64,000 nt of DNA from Pratylenchus scribneri (Eukaryota > Nematoda > Chromadorea > Rhabditida > Pratylenchidae): assembly GCA_030063045.1 (NCBI GenBank), contig JAQSEB010000008.1, positions 868,001-932,000 of the forward strand, written 5' to 3'. Both the position numbers and the translations under genes were made by a program. Below are positions 33,401-44,571 of the stretch, piece after piece. The first letter of the stretch is position 1; every line of letters begins with the position of its first letter. The notes below the pieces were generated by a model that was given only the letters and a program-made list of their open reading frames with translations, did not search any database and was not told where the DNA came from.

Positions 33401-36400
33401 ATATTCTTTACCCAAAAAGGCGGTTGGCGAAAGTACTCCACTCCGAATTTTGACCAAAATGGAAATGCCTGTCTCCAAAAATGGCATCGAAAAGTCCACA
33501 TCCCTGGCCCTTTCGCTGTTCAATTTGAATGCCGTAACGCACCTAATAAATGGGTCAATCATAAAATATTATTTGCAAACATGTCGGCTTTATGCGTGAT
33601 CAAATCCTGGACAAGACCATTCCAGCCTTTTTCCTTTAATTTAATTTTAAATCAATAATAAAATTCATTGTTTTATATTTACCGATTTAATGCCCCATTT
33701 CTCATCGCGCACTTTATAGAGGGTATAGGTGAAGCCAATGTCCGTTGCCAATTTGTTCAGCAAATCCACACAATATCCGGTGCAGCATTTCCAAACCGTA
33801 GTGTTTCTGAATATTATGGAATAATTTAATTTAAATAAATAATTCATTTTTTTTTCTAACGAATTAAAACATGAAATATTAGGCTTAATGAATCTTATTT
33901 TATTAGTTTTAATGCAAATAATAATTTTTAAATTTATTATTTATCTGTTATGCGGGAAAAATGTGAAACAGAACGTAAAGTGAACATTTTGTTGGAAAAG
34001 GTGCGGATTTAAAAAGGCAGATTGGGGCAATATTTGATTGATAGGGAGGGTAAAGGCGTGATTAGGCAAAAATGGTGGTACAGTAGGATGAATAGGAAAG
34101 GTCCTTATTAGGCATTATTGGCATTTGCAGGCTTAACTTAAATTATAAAAATATTAAGTACTTTTTCTCAGTCAATCTGTTATTCAGGCATTTTAAAAGA
34201 CTCAGACATTTTAAAAGAGACTATAAAAAGTAAAATTTTGATCAGTATTTAATTCTGGCTTAATCATTGCAAAAAAATGATTATGTAAATTTTCCCAATG
34301 TCCAATTACATACTCATTGCCCCAATCGCAAATGGCTCCTTGACTGCCCGGACATTGTCCCGTTTCCGGATCCAATTCGCTGACAACCACAAAGGGTGGT
34401 TCATGTAAGGTTACCGCTCGAATATGGAATTTGTCCGGTGTCCCCTGCGGTGGATTTGCCCTTCCTTCGGGCCATTCCATGTCGGCCATCCGCAATTGGC
34501 CTCCAATGAATTCGCCAACCCTTTCCCAGTGAAAAGTGGAATCGGCTTCTGGCTGTAATACCGACGATGAATCCTTTGATCGTTTTGTACGCAAATTGGA
34601 AATGAACAAATGTGAATCACGGAGAAGGCCTTGTTCCGTGAATGTGTAGAAAAATGAGTCCAAGCCATCCTTGGCATGATGCGGATTTCCTTTGAGGAAG
34701 GATTGACGCATATTCCTAATAAAGACAGTACCAAAGTAATTAAAATATTTGCTAATTAGTTTGATAATTCTTCCAAAAATAAATTAACAAAAAAAATTTA
34801 ATGTTTTTGGTGACAAATTACAAAAATTATTAGTAAAATTTTTTTCGATAATATCTCAAATTTGAGATTTTTCATTTGTATTTTCTTCTCTACAAAAAAA
34901 GTAATTTTAGGCCCTCCAACTCATAAATTTGTTTGCCCAATGGCCATCCAATTCGGCTTGAATTGCAATTTATTGTTGAGGCAATCGGCATTGCGCTATC
35001 ATTTTGGGCCAATTTAGCTAGTCCTAGGCCAAAAAGCTGTAAATATAAATTTCTCTCATTAATTCTTTATTCATTTTGCCTTTGGTGCCAGTCCAATGAT
35101 CATTGGAAGAACATCATCGGCCGGAGGGAACATTGCATTGGAAGTCTGGAATTGGAAAAGTTGGCAAATTGGGTTAAAAATGAATTGTTTTGACTGTGTG
35201 AAAATTGACACTGAGCATTCCGGGACGAAACGGAGGCAATGCGGTTTGGGTCCATCCCTTCACGGATTGAGTGCCAATCCAAAGGTATTTGGCGGATAAA
35301 AGTCCAAGCGAATTGGCAATCTAATTATAGTTAGTTTAGTTCTGGGAATTAGCTAATCTTGCGAAGCTAGCTATTATGGGATTCCCTGTTTAGCTAGATA
35401 ATCCCGATAATAGACAGCCTACTCTAGGAAATTCCCCGAATGGCAAGCGGGATAGTTATAATTAGAAAAATGAATTAAATTAATAAAAAATGAATTATTA
35501 AATTTAAAATGATATTAATATAATTTCCACTTTTCAAAAAATTTTAACAAATTCCGCCTGGTTAGAATAATTCCTCCTGTTCTGATTTATAATTCCGCCT
35601 GGTTAGAATAATTCCTCCTGTTCTGATTTTTAATTCCGCCTGGTTAGAATAATTCCTCCTGTTCTGATTTATAATTCCGCCTGGTTAGAATAATTCCGCC
35701 TGTTCTGATTTATAATTCCGCCTGGTTAGAATAATTCCGCCTGTTCTGATTTATAATTCCGCCTGGTTAGAATAATTCCGCCTGTTCTGATTTTTAATTC
35801 CGCCTGGTTAGAATAATTCTGCCTGTTCTGATTTTATTTCTACTTTTCTGATTTATGAAAAACGGAAATTATATTTATTTATTTCATTTTTTAATTAAAT
35901 AATTAATTTTTTGTTATTAATTTACTTCATTTTTCTAAATATTAGATATCGCAGAGGCTGGCTATTCCGGTAATTATCTAGAAAATCAATAATTCAACAA
36001 ATTCACCTGAAAAATTCGTCTACTTCTGTCCGCCGTACCTAATTTAAAAGAAAAAGGATAAATAAAAAGTTGATTTGACTTACTGTACAAAACTAAAATT
36101 CGTGCCTCCGAATTCCTCAAATCCACCAATCTTTGTTGAATATGTTCATCGCCCAATTGTTCGTCAATTTCCTCATGATGCACAATTTCCAACCTTCAAT
36201 ATTTTCGTACTCACCTTTTCCCGATTAAATTATACTTGAATGATCGATCCTCTTGGGCCTGGATTTGGGCTTGGACAGTTTTGAGGAATTCTTGGCTGCC
36301 AGCCATTTTAGACATGACGACACCAAAACGGGCCCATTGATATCGTTTGAGGAGTGCCAATATGGCTCGAATTTGATGCTCAATGGGCGGTGCCAATTGA

Positions 36401-39400
36401 AGGATACCATAATGGGACATTGGCTAACAAAATGAAATATTTTGATTTAATTTAATATATATTTTGATCAAAATAATTTTAATTAGATTAAGTGATAAGC
36501 TATTAGCTAATAAAATATGGAATAATGAAATTACTTCATGGCCAATAAAATAAATAATTTATATTTTATTATTAATTTATAATAATAGTTTCATTTTATG
36601 ATTTTATTCCGGAGTGAATATTGCCAAGGGGTGGCACGACAATTCGTCAGTGCGACTATTCGACAGTGATTTAATTGTCACAAAAAATATGTAACATATT
36701 TACCGTATTTATTCTATTTTAAGCCCCAGAGCTTATAAATTTTAGAGACCCTCCGAGGTGGGAAATTTTCGGAATTTTTGAAACAAAACTTATTTCGGCC
36801 TAATTTCACCTCTAAATTGGTTAGTTTTGACATGAATTTTTTGATAGGGGGGCTTAAATAGAGACGGGGCTTTAATAGAGAGGAGACTTAAAATAGAATA
36901 AATACGGTAGTGGTTTTCCATGATGGAGTAAACAAATATCGTCTAAAATAATTTCCTAAACTGTTATCTGTTCACAAACAAGTTTGAAAAAAGTTGGACT
37001 TTGATATTTTGGGTCTAACAATTCGAAAATTATTTTATTGCAAAATTAATACGACATTCGTATACCCCATCATCGAAAGCCTTTAAATACATATTTTTGG
37101 GACAATTAATTCGCTGCCGAATTGTCGCACTGCGAATTTATCATGAACGTTGCCCACATTATCCTATGAAGAATAATAAAAAATATATAAAATTGACTTA
37201 ATTCCTTAAATTCAAAACATTTTTAAAACAATAAAAAGCACAAAATTTTTAAAAGAATATAAAATTATAAAGCAATTGGAAAATAAACATGCACACATTT
37301 ATTTGGACAATATTGAATTATGTTTAAAAATCAAAGCATCAAAAAATGCACGGCAAATAAAAAGCATAAAACCAAAATATTTGTTTCAAATTTCAACAAA
37401 ACACCATTTGCCCCATTATTTTGGTGGATTTTTTCATCATTTCCAATCAAATTAGTGCCATTTTCAAGAAGGGCATTTTCCGCCGTCGTTTTCTTTTTTG
37501 AATGTTTTGTTCCAATTTTTGTCAATGTTGAAGGCTGGGTAACTTCCTCGACGGATTGGTCATTGGCAGAAATAATCTTCTCTTTGACATTTATTGGTCC
37601 ACAACTTTTACAAAGACACGGAAATTGAGGTGGCATTTCCATTGATTGATCCCATCGATTCATTCGCTTTTCCAGCCCCATTTGGAATTTGCGCATTTTC
37701 CGTTCATAATTTGCCACCAACATTTCCTCCGACGAATTTGCCTCTCTTTTTATGCCATTTTCAAAAATGAATCCATTCTTTGAAAGGGACCCATTTTATT
37801 AGATGGATTTTTGTATTCAACCACTTACGGCATAGGCACAATCATTTTTGTTGAACACACTGACAGAAAGGGCGGCCCAAGTTTGTTGGGCAAAGAATAG
37901 GGGAAAAATTAGTAAAATTAGGGAGGAAATCATCATTTGGGTTGGAGAATATTCGATGGAAATGGAAAAATTAAATTGGTGAATTTTGAATTTGAATGGA
38001 AATGACTGACTGGCTGGCCAAATTTGAATGAATATTAAATTGTGGTTGAGGGGATTTCATTATAATTTTAGGCTGGGCAAACAATGAATTTATGAATTTA
38101 TTATTTGGGTTATTTGGGTTCATAATTTGGCCAATCAGCGTCGATTTCAATTCTCTCTATTTACTATTAAAATTGTTTAAATTCAGAAATTTAGCCACGT
38201 CAGACGTCACAATTACAATAATTACAAAAAGCGGATTAGTTAACGTTTCTCTATTAGAAGTCCACTCTCTAATAGAAGCCCACTCTTAATTTTAATCAAT
38301 ATCTCTTGGCATAATAAATTTTTGGAAAATTTTATTGCATTTCTTAATGCTATTGGACTCTATAAAAGTATAGTTTATTCAAAAAAAGTCGAGAGATAAT
38401 AGATTTAGACTTCAAATTTGCCAATTTTTGAGTTTCCAAATTCATAAGCTCACATCAGAGGGCTTCTAATAGAGAAAATACGATAATGGGAAATCGCTAC
38501 TATGGATATGGTAGCGAAAGCCCAGGGACAAATGGCAAAATAAAAAAAATAAAAATTGTTTCCCATAAAAAATTAATGTTTCAAAGAATTTCCTCCAAAT
38601 CAAATTTATTTTTAAAAAAGGGACTTATTAAACCTAGAATCTAATCTATAAGCATTAAAATATCATAATTTAATTCCCACTAAATATATTTTATATAAGT
38701 AAATTCTCTTTTAATTCCCCACCCTCAAATTTATGGACTAAAATATATCCCCTTCGTGAACTTTTAAAAATTTTTGTTGCATTTTCTTAGTTCCCTAAAG
38801 CTCTACAAAATCCACTATACTTCCTTCAAAAATGTCTACAAATTAAGGAATTAGGCCTCACATTTTTCCAATTTTAGAGAGGTTGAAAAATAATTCCCCA
38901 TGGGGAATTACAGGAACATTTACGGTACCTTCGGAAATGTAAATCCCGCATTGTCCGCATTCCATGCCACAATTGGAATGTTGGTTTGCGCGGCCATATT
39001 CAAAAAATACTGTGCCGCCGCAGTGGATTCATCGAATTCCTCGGATGCAGTCACAAAAACAATCATTGCCACCCGATTTGTGGCCATAACGCCACAAAGA
39101 CAATTCAGCACATGGGAAGGGAAGAAACGGCCTCGTGGCAAAATACAATCCACTGGGGCCAATGTGAATTTAGAGGGCAACTTTCGGAGAGCACTTTTAG
39201 GAGAGAAGGAATAAAATCAAGAGGAAAAAAGGCAAACTGACGTGATTGATTGGCCACTGTTGATATTACGGATTGACTCCTTGAATGCTTTATCATAGAC
39301 TTAAATTTGTATTATTAATATTTTTAATATTTTTTTGAATATTTGGATTACCGTATAACTTCTTTTAATATCTCACCCTGATGTATTAAATCCCCACCCT

Positions 39401-40062
39401 AAATTTTGAGGAAGTAGGTTGAATTTAAAAAATTTTATTGCATTTTTTTTAGTTCCCTAAAGCTCAACAAAATAAGCTATAATTTTTTTCCTAAAATGTC
39501 CACAAATTAAGAAGTTGGACAAATATTTTTCCAAATTTTTGAGGGGTAGGAAAATAATTCCCCTCTGGGATTTAAAAGTATACGCCATACGGTACAAAGA
39601 GGAAAATGATGGATGATGACCCTTGGGGCAATTCCATTATTCGTCATTCCCCTTTAATTTGATAAAGTGAAATAAATAGGAGTGGAAATAATTATATTTA
39701 TCTCTAATTTAAATTGAGAGAAAAGAGTTAGATAAATTTAATTAGATTGTTCGTTATTATTGAAATTGAAATCCCATTTAAACATTAATGCACAAATATT
39801 TAAATTTAAATAGAAATTCTAAGCTGTGAATTCCTAATTACAATTGCTTATTGCTTACCCTTTGATCGGGCATAATTCTAAAATTGTGAAATAATTTGAA
39901 TTTATCAAGAAAAAGACAAAATGCCTGATAAACGAGTCCAATATGTACAATTTGTTTATGGAGTCGAGGATGGTCAAAGGATTGTTGCCGTTGATTTAGG
40001 TTTATTAATTCGATGATGGGAAGAAAAATTACAAAAATGAGGGGGTAAAAAAGAGAAAACAT
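30435..40062 (-). CDS. nmr-2-like: NMDA-type ionotropic glutamate receptor, GluN2-like subunit
   Basis: Twenty-three exons, from 39934-40062 (signal peptide [19 protein letters not shown]) to 30435-30590, join in phase into 969 residues. In order: an amino-terminal domain (exons to about 34921), a ligand-binding half starting [35 protein letters not shown]1 ([20 protein letters not shown]), pore loop [16 protein letters not shown]3 ending [41 protein letters not shown] (GluN2-type aspartate), and M4 [26 protein letters not shown]. The ligand arginine is kept in [11 protein letters not shown]. Oddities: the pore-site asparagine position is Ser, SYTANLAAF reads IYTANLAAF, and Ser/Thr ligand contacts before the arginine read Ala/Lys. 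The C-tail is short, about 80 residues. Two introns use GC donors. It should pair with a GluN1-type subunit at synapses. Confidence 0.88.
30740..30995. mobile_element. Palindromic MITE (AAACCCTACAAACC family), copy 1
   Basis: Left arm TTTTAAACCCTGCAAACC, TTATACCAGATCTCATCGAG; right arm GTCTCGATGAGATCTAC, GGTATAAGATTTGTAGGGTC. The middle holds TTTAAAACATATTTCCCGTT. The same structure occurs at 58985-59225 and a worn copy at 49345-49560. It lies in the last intron of the NMDA receptor gene. Confidence 0.8.
32352..32601. mobile_element. TACCGTA MITE, copy 5 (M3-M4 intron of NMDA receptor)
   Basis: Right end GAGGGAAATACGGTA; left end eroded, with TTCTCTTAGAAGCCCCGGAG. Interior AACAAACTATAGCGC and a CTACTTT/AGTAG-type pairing. 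It occupies the intron between the exons ending at IY and starting TANLAAF. Confidence 0.75.
35554..35845. repeat. 41-bp CCGCCT satellite, short array in NMDA receptor intron
   Basis: Seven copies of AATTCCGCCTGGTTAGAAT / AATTCCGCCTGTTCTGATTT(A/T)T. This is the reverse complement of the unit that fills an intron of both cathepsin D copies (45134-47098 and 54194-56758). Relative to the host gene its orientation is opposite to that in the cathepsin D introns. Confidence 0.95.
36701..36909. mobile_element. TACCGTA MITE, copy 6 (best preserved ends)
   Basis: The first 23 bases, beginning TACCGTATTTATTCTATTTT, are matched perfectly by the reverse complement of the last 23. It is the cleanest example of the family's ends; flanking TA on both sides would fit a TA target duplication if the element proper is CCGT...ACGG. 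It lies in the 2.5-kb intron of the NMDA receptor gene. Confidence 0.9.
37331..37936 (-). CDS. Pepsin-inhibitor-3-like secreted protein, nested in NMDA receptor intron
   Basis: Two exons (37829-37936, 37331-37777) join in phase into 184 residues. [20 protein letters not shown] is a signal peptide. The segment [20 protein letters not shown], then [20 protein letters not shown] and MPPQFPCLC, follows the pattern of the nematode pepsin inhibitor 3 domain: a beta strand with NG/N, a basic-acidic helix rich in Y/F-x-K, and a proline-rich PPxFC end. Family members such as Ascaris PI-3 block pepsin-like aspartic proteases. Only one domain copy is seen here. The last 20 residues are hydrophobic ([19 protein letters not shown]), suggesting a GPI or membrane anchor. 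The gene is on the same strand as its host, inside the intron 36424-38928. Family assignment is by pattern and not certain. Confidence 0.6.
38240..38488. mobile_element. TACCGTA MITE, copy 7
   Basis: Ends TTTCTCTATTAGAAGTCCAC (left) and GGGCTTCTAATAGAGAAAAT followed by ACGATAA (right); interior matches the family only in part. Same NMDA receptor intron as copies 6 and 8. Confidence 0.65.
38698..38928. mobile_element. TACCGTA MITE, copy 8, abutting an exon
   Basis: Left end GTAAATTCTCTTTTAATTCC, right end GGAATTACAGGAACATTTAC then GGTA; interior TTAGTTCCCTAAAGCTCTAC and TTCCCCATGGGGAATTA. Its terminal TA...CGGTA overlaps the 5' splice site of the receptor exon ending at 38929. Confidence 0.85.
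39351..39596. mobile_element. TACCGTA MITE, copy 9
   Basis: Left TACCGTATAACTTCTTTTAA, right end CGCCATACGGTA; interior TAGTTCCCTAAAGCTCAACA and AATTCCCCTCTGGGATTAA-like text. Lies in the intron between the second and third exons of the NMDA receptor gene. Confidence 0.8.
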
Positions 40063-40905
40063 TTTTGGAAGAAAATTGAAAATATGAGGGAATAAGCCGT
40101 TGAGGGAATGCCGAAAAACTTCATTTTGGCCTATTTTCCCCTAAAAAATTGGCCATCCAATTTGCGGAGAAATAGCCGATTAACTTAATCATATTTGGAG
40201 GAATGCGGATTAGGGAGGAAAGGATATCCCTTGAGGGAAATTAGGAGCCACAAAAAATGCTGGAAATTTACAATTGAAAAGAATAATATAATATTATCCA
40301 AATATCCATATCCATAGGAATACCAACATATTAATGGCTAAAAAAAGTCACATTTTTAATGCTCATCAATTAAAAATAAATATGAATTCTTTAAATTACT
40401 TTTATGTACTAAAGTTGAAAAATCTTGTATGATATTTTTGGCTTTTCGGAACTAAATTTTGGTCGAGAATAGAGAAAAAGGAACGAGAAATATATTTTGA
40501 GAAAATGTAGAGGGATATATATGAATTTTAGAGGTTGGTTGGGCAAAACAGGCGGTGGTCGCCCAAAATTGTGTGCATTTTATTATTATTACGGATTATT
40601 CGTCGCCATCCATCCATCGACCCGTCCGTCCATTATATCCCAACCAAAAATTCTCATTCTCCACCGCCACCAATATAAATTCTTCAATGGGATTCCCGAA
40701 TCTTGAGAGGGTCAAATAAAAAAGGGAAAATGCACTAATTTTGATCGGCAAATCCATCAAAGTGCCCAATTATCCTAGCTAATCCACCCTCAAAAAAACA
40801 ATCCCATAGCCCACCAAAATCCAATCAATCCTCCCCAAAATTCATTTCATTCATTTGATTTTCCAGTTGTTTTTCCCCATTCAATTTATTCTACCTGAAA
40901 GCTTA
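40063..40905. promoter_or_regulatory. Divergent promoter region between NMDA receptor and cyclin Y genes
   Basis: 843 bp separate the two start codons, transcribed away from each other. AT-rich, without recognisable coding sequence or transposon. No specific promoter element can be assigned by eye. Confidence 0.45.
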
Positions 40906-43900
40906 ATGGGCAATAAAAATTGCTGCGTTCGGCATGCGCCAAATTTGGACAAGAAAAAATCACCGGAAAATCAAATTGTACGGTTTTTGGATGGGATTGA
41001 AATGATTTGAAATGAATTTTGTAGGGCAACAATTTGTTGAATGGCCGCGAATCTTCGGTCAATTTTTTGCCGCATATCAGCGAAAGAGAAGTGCCAGATG
41101 GTATTTTATTATTTGAAATTAGAATAAATTAATTCATATATTAAAATTTGGAGGAGATAAGGAAAAAAATGCTTAAAAACTATTGGAAAATGAACCAAAA
41201 TGTGGGGAAAAGAATGAAATTAATTTGTTTCTAAAAAGATGCCGACCAAGACCCATCAACGCATCCAAAAGTTCGACCAACATTTGTGGAGAGGAGTCGA
41301 AGCGAAATGCGATGTAAGTTCTGGCCACATCTTGTCCAAGTATGAGCCATTGATATCCTCTAATTAATTCATAATGAAAAGAGGAAGAAACCCTTATGTA
41401 CAAAAATAATAAATTAGGAAATAATTTAGGAAGTAAGCTTTAAAAAGTAATAAAGAAAAATAAAAAAGACCAAAATTTCTTGATTGAATGGCCAATTACA
41501 ATGTTTTCTATTCCAAAACATTCTCTCATCAGTTTCTTACAAACCTGATTTTCCCATTATATTTTTGCCAATTGAATGTTTTAATGGCCCCATTCCATGT
41601 CCAAATCCACCCAATTTTTCCCATCCCAATTACCAATTCCCCATCCACAGTAAAAGACACTCGCCGTTCATTCTATGTGCTCGATTTGAACAACATCCAT
41701 GCACCAATGACCCTGAAAAAGTCGAATAGTTGCTCAACAATTTATTTGGACGATTCCACAATTTCACAACCGCATCTCAAAAATACGATCATTTGTGTGT
41801 CTTTGGCTGCTTTTTATCACATTGTAAATCGTAAAAACCGAGGCAAAGAAAGGCTAATGGAAATTTTCGAGGAAAGGCTACATCCAATTTCGGTTTGATT
41901 GGAAAAATATTTGAAATGCAAAATTGGAAATTCGAATTTGGAATTGAGATTGAGATTATTGAAAAGATAAAAACATAGTTGGATATTGAGAAATGAATGG
42001 ATAATGGAACCAAAATTTCCAACAGAGGGATGGAGACTATACTATAACTATTTTAACTGCTTTTTACCGATGCCTATCTATGGAAATTTAATTTACTGTT
42101 TAAATGTCAATTTTCTTAAATTATATCAAATAAAAATTGACCAAAAAAAGTAAAGAAATTATTATATCGGCTTAAATTTATTCTAATTCACTTAATGGAA
42201 GCTAGAAATCGGCAGGGATTCCGGATCCATGCGGATTCATACGGATTAGTAGTCCGGAATCTGTATATTTTTTTTGATTTTACCGGATCCTGGCCAGTCC
42301 GTACGAATCCGTATGTTTTTCCAATCCGTAGTTCGTAATCCGGTCACAGGACTTTTTCATTTTGCCGGTCTTACTTTAATGGAAGCAAATCAATTTCATT
42401 TCGTCAATTATATTATCGCAAAAAGCTTATAGAATTTAATCAAGACCAAGGAATAAGCAAATATAATAATTAGCTTAAAGCTACGGAGATAAGCTAAAAG
42501 GATAAAATATATGAACGAAAAGTAATACAATATTAACAATGTTTTTAAGCATGAGCCACTTCCGCCCGAGAATTTTACTCGAGATCGTGAGTCATTGGGA
42601 GTTCATTCCCTTACAAATTATGTCAAATTTTAATTCGCAAAAAGCTTATAGAATTTAATCAAGACCAAGGAATAAGCAAATATAATAATTAGCTTAAAGC
42701 TACGGAGATAAGCTAAAAGGATAAAATATATGAACGAAAAGTAATACAATATTAACAATGTTTTTAAGCATGAGCCACTTCCGCCCGAGAATTTTACTCG
42801 AGATCGTGAGTCATTGGGAGTTCATTCCCTTACAAATTATGTCAAATTTTAATTCGCAAAAAGCTTATAGAATTTAATCAAGACCAAGGAATAAGCAAAT
42901 ATAATAATTAGCTTAAAGCTACGGAGATAAGCTAAAAGGATAAAATATATGAACGAAAAGTAATACAATATTAACAATGTTTTTAAGCATGAGCCACTTC
43001 CGCCCGAGAATTTTACTCGAGATCGTGAGTCATTGGGAGTTCATTCCCTTACAAATTATGTCAAATTTTAATAGCGGAACATCGACAAATTTATCGTTTC
43101 ATTCGAACATTGTTCCATGCGGCCCAACTCACAGCTGAATGTGCCATCATCACTTTGGTCTACATTGAACGGCTGTTGAATTATGCCGAAATTGATTTGT
43201 GCCCATCGAATTGGCGTCGAATTGTTTTGGGTGCCATAATGTTGGCATCGAAGGTTTGGGATGATCAGGCGGTTTGGAATGTGGATTATTGCCAAATATT
43301 GCCGAATACAAATGTGGACGATATGTTAGTCAAATAAGAGTTTAGATATTTATCAAAGTATATTTTGACAGGAATGAATTGGAGCGGCAATTTCTGGAAT
43401 GCTTAGAGTTCAACATAAATGTGCCCAGTTCAATTTACGCAAAATAGTTCAGTGTTTGTTTGTTTCGTTTTAGATAATGCCAATTTATTTGATGGCCAAT
43501 TAAAAGTATAATTATAAGCGATGCTGGCGAACTTCACCAAAAAGGATCGTTTAAGATATTTTATTCAAAGCATTAGCTATTTCCAGTGATGAAACCAAAT
43601 AAAAAAACCAATGATAATTTCGGATTCAGCATATAAAACGTTTAAAACCTGTCCAAAAATATAAATTTGTAAATGTCAAACTAGCAAAAAAGATGATTTA
43701 ATTGAAATGTTTTAAGCGACTTTTCAGTGAAACGCGATTATTGGTAGAACATTTTTAATTCCAAAAATGTTGGGCAGATTTATATCCAAATTAAAAGAAT
43801 TCGGATATGGTTTAAAAAAATTATTCATATTGAAATTAATTTATAATAAATAAAATATATAAGAGACTATTAATGAATACTGTGTTTCTGGAAACCAATA

Positions 43901-44205
43901 TGAATTTGGAAATTAATTTCATCTAATAAAGTCAGCCAAGCCATTACTAAATATTCTATGTCACTTTTAAATCTTTCTACTCTTTTTTTAATCTCTCATT
44001 TTACAGCTATTACGATTTGCGCACTTTGGCCATTGCGAATGACATTCAATTGCCATTGCAGCCACTTTACAAGGAAAGGGCCGCCCGACTGGAGGCATTA
44101 AGCCGTAATTTTGAGGACAAATTGGCTGCCCATGGACAGCCATTAACCAGGAGCATGTCCGCCGAACGATTAAGAGAACATCGGTCACCGGCAATTATCC
44201 CATAA
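40906..44205 (+). CDS. cyy-1-like: Cyclin Y
   Basis: Exons 40906-40977, 41025-41100, 41239-41313, 41651-41892, one of three copies of a 37-nt exon (42550-42586, 42769-42805 or 42988-43024), 43075-43324, 43372-43446 and 44007-44205 give exactly 341 residues, the length of human CCNY. Cyclin Y recruits PFTK/CDK14-16-type kinases to membranes; in C. elegans cyy-1 acts in synapse remodelling. MGNKNCC is an N-myristoylation and palmitoylation signal. Diagnostic blocks are [54 protein letters not shown] and [20 protein letters not shown], ending RSPAIIP. The donor at 43446 (TA|gttcag) is weak but restores YYYDLR. Only one microexon copy can be used without shifting the frame. Confidence 0.93.
42203..42373. 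mobile_element. Short hAT-like element in cyclin Y intron
   Basis: Ends TAGAAATCGGCA and (reverse complement of right end) TAAGACCGGCA, resembling the TAGAGACCGGCA ends of the 825-bp element at 47283. The interior has CGGATCC/GGATTCCGG-type text of the same flavour. An 11-bp direct repeat TTAATGGAAGC flanks it, slightly offset from the predicted ends. Confidence 0.55.
42416..43072 (+). repeat. Perfect 3 x 219-bp tandem triplication carrying a 37-nt exon
   Basis: Units 42416-42634, 42635-42853 and 42854-43072 read identically by eye. Each contains acceptor TTTTTAAG, the exon CATGAGCCACTTCCGCCCGA...GAGATC and donor GTGAGT. The exon encodes [12 protein letters not shown] plus one base and matches the segment before the cyclin box in cyclin Y. 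Recent tandem duplication or an assembly artefact are both possible. Confidence 0.95.
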
Positions 44206-44502
44206 AAAAGTTTCAATTTTCAAATTGAATATTCTCATCTTAAATCAAATTGTTCAATTCTTAATTAATCAGAAGGAAAGGTCACAAAATTTGGGAAGTT
44301 TATTCTTAAGAGCCTAAAATATCAAAAATGCATAGGTCCATTGTTTTGACAGACATCGAAAAATCCATTCATAATCCCATTTTTAGCATTTAAAAATTCT
44401 AAATTTTTTGTATATTTTGCCGATTTTCTTTTTAAAATATATAAATCGGTTGAAAATAAAGTCGCCTATTTTTCTGCATAAATCATTCTCATTCATCATC
44501 AA

Positions 44503-44571
44503 CAGGGGTAACTAGGCCCGGCCCGGCCCGGGGGCTTAGGCCCGGATCGGGCCGGCCCGTGCGCACCCCTG
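44503..44571. mobile_element. 69-bp GC-rich mini inverted-repeat insertion
   Basis: Begins CAGGGGT and ends ACCCCTG, with GGCCCGGCCCGG and its complement inside. It is flanked by the 7-bp direct repeat TCATCAA (44496-44502, 44572-44578). The duplicate locus at about 53600 lacks it, giving an empty-site comparison. CAGGGGT ends fit miniature hAT-type elements. Confidence 0.85.

Noticed and set aside
36190..36240. Apparent 21-nt intron in the NMDA receptor (gtgagt...ttgaag)
   Set aside because: A donor further upstream (gtataa, after 36236) gives a normal 43-nt intron with clean phase and a better match to the family.
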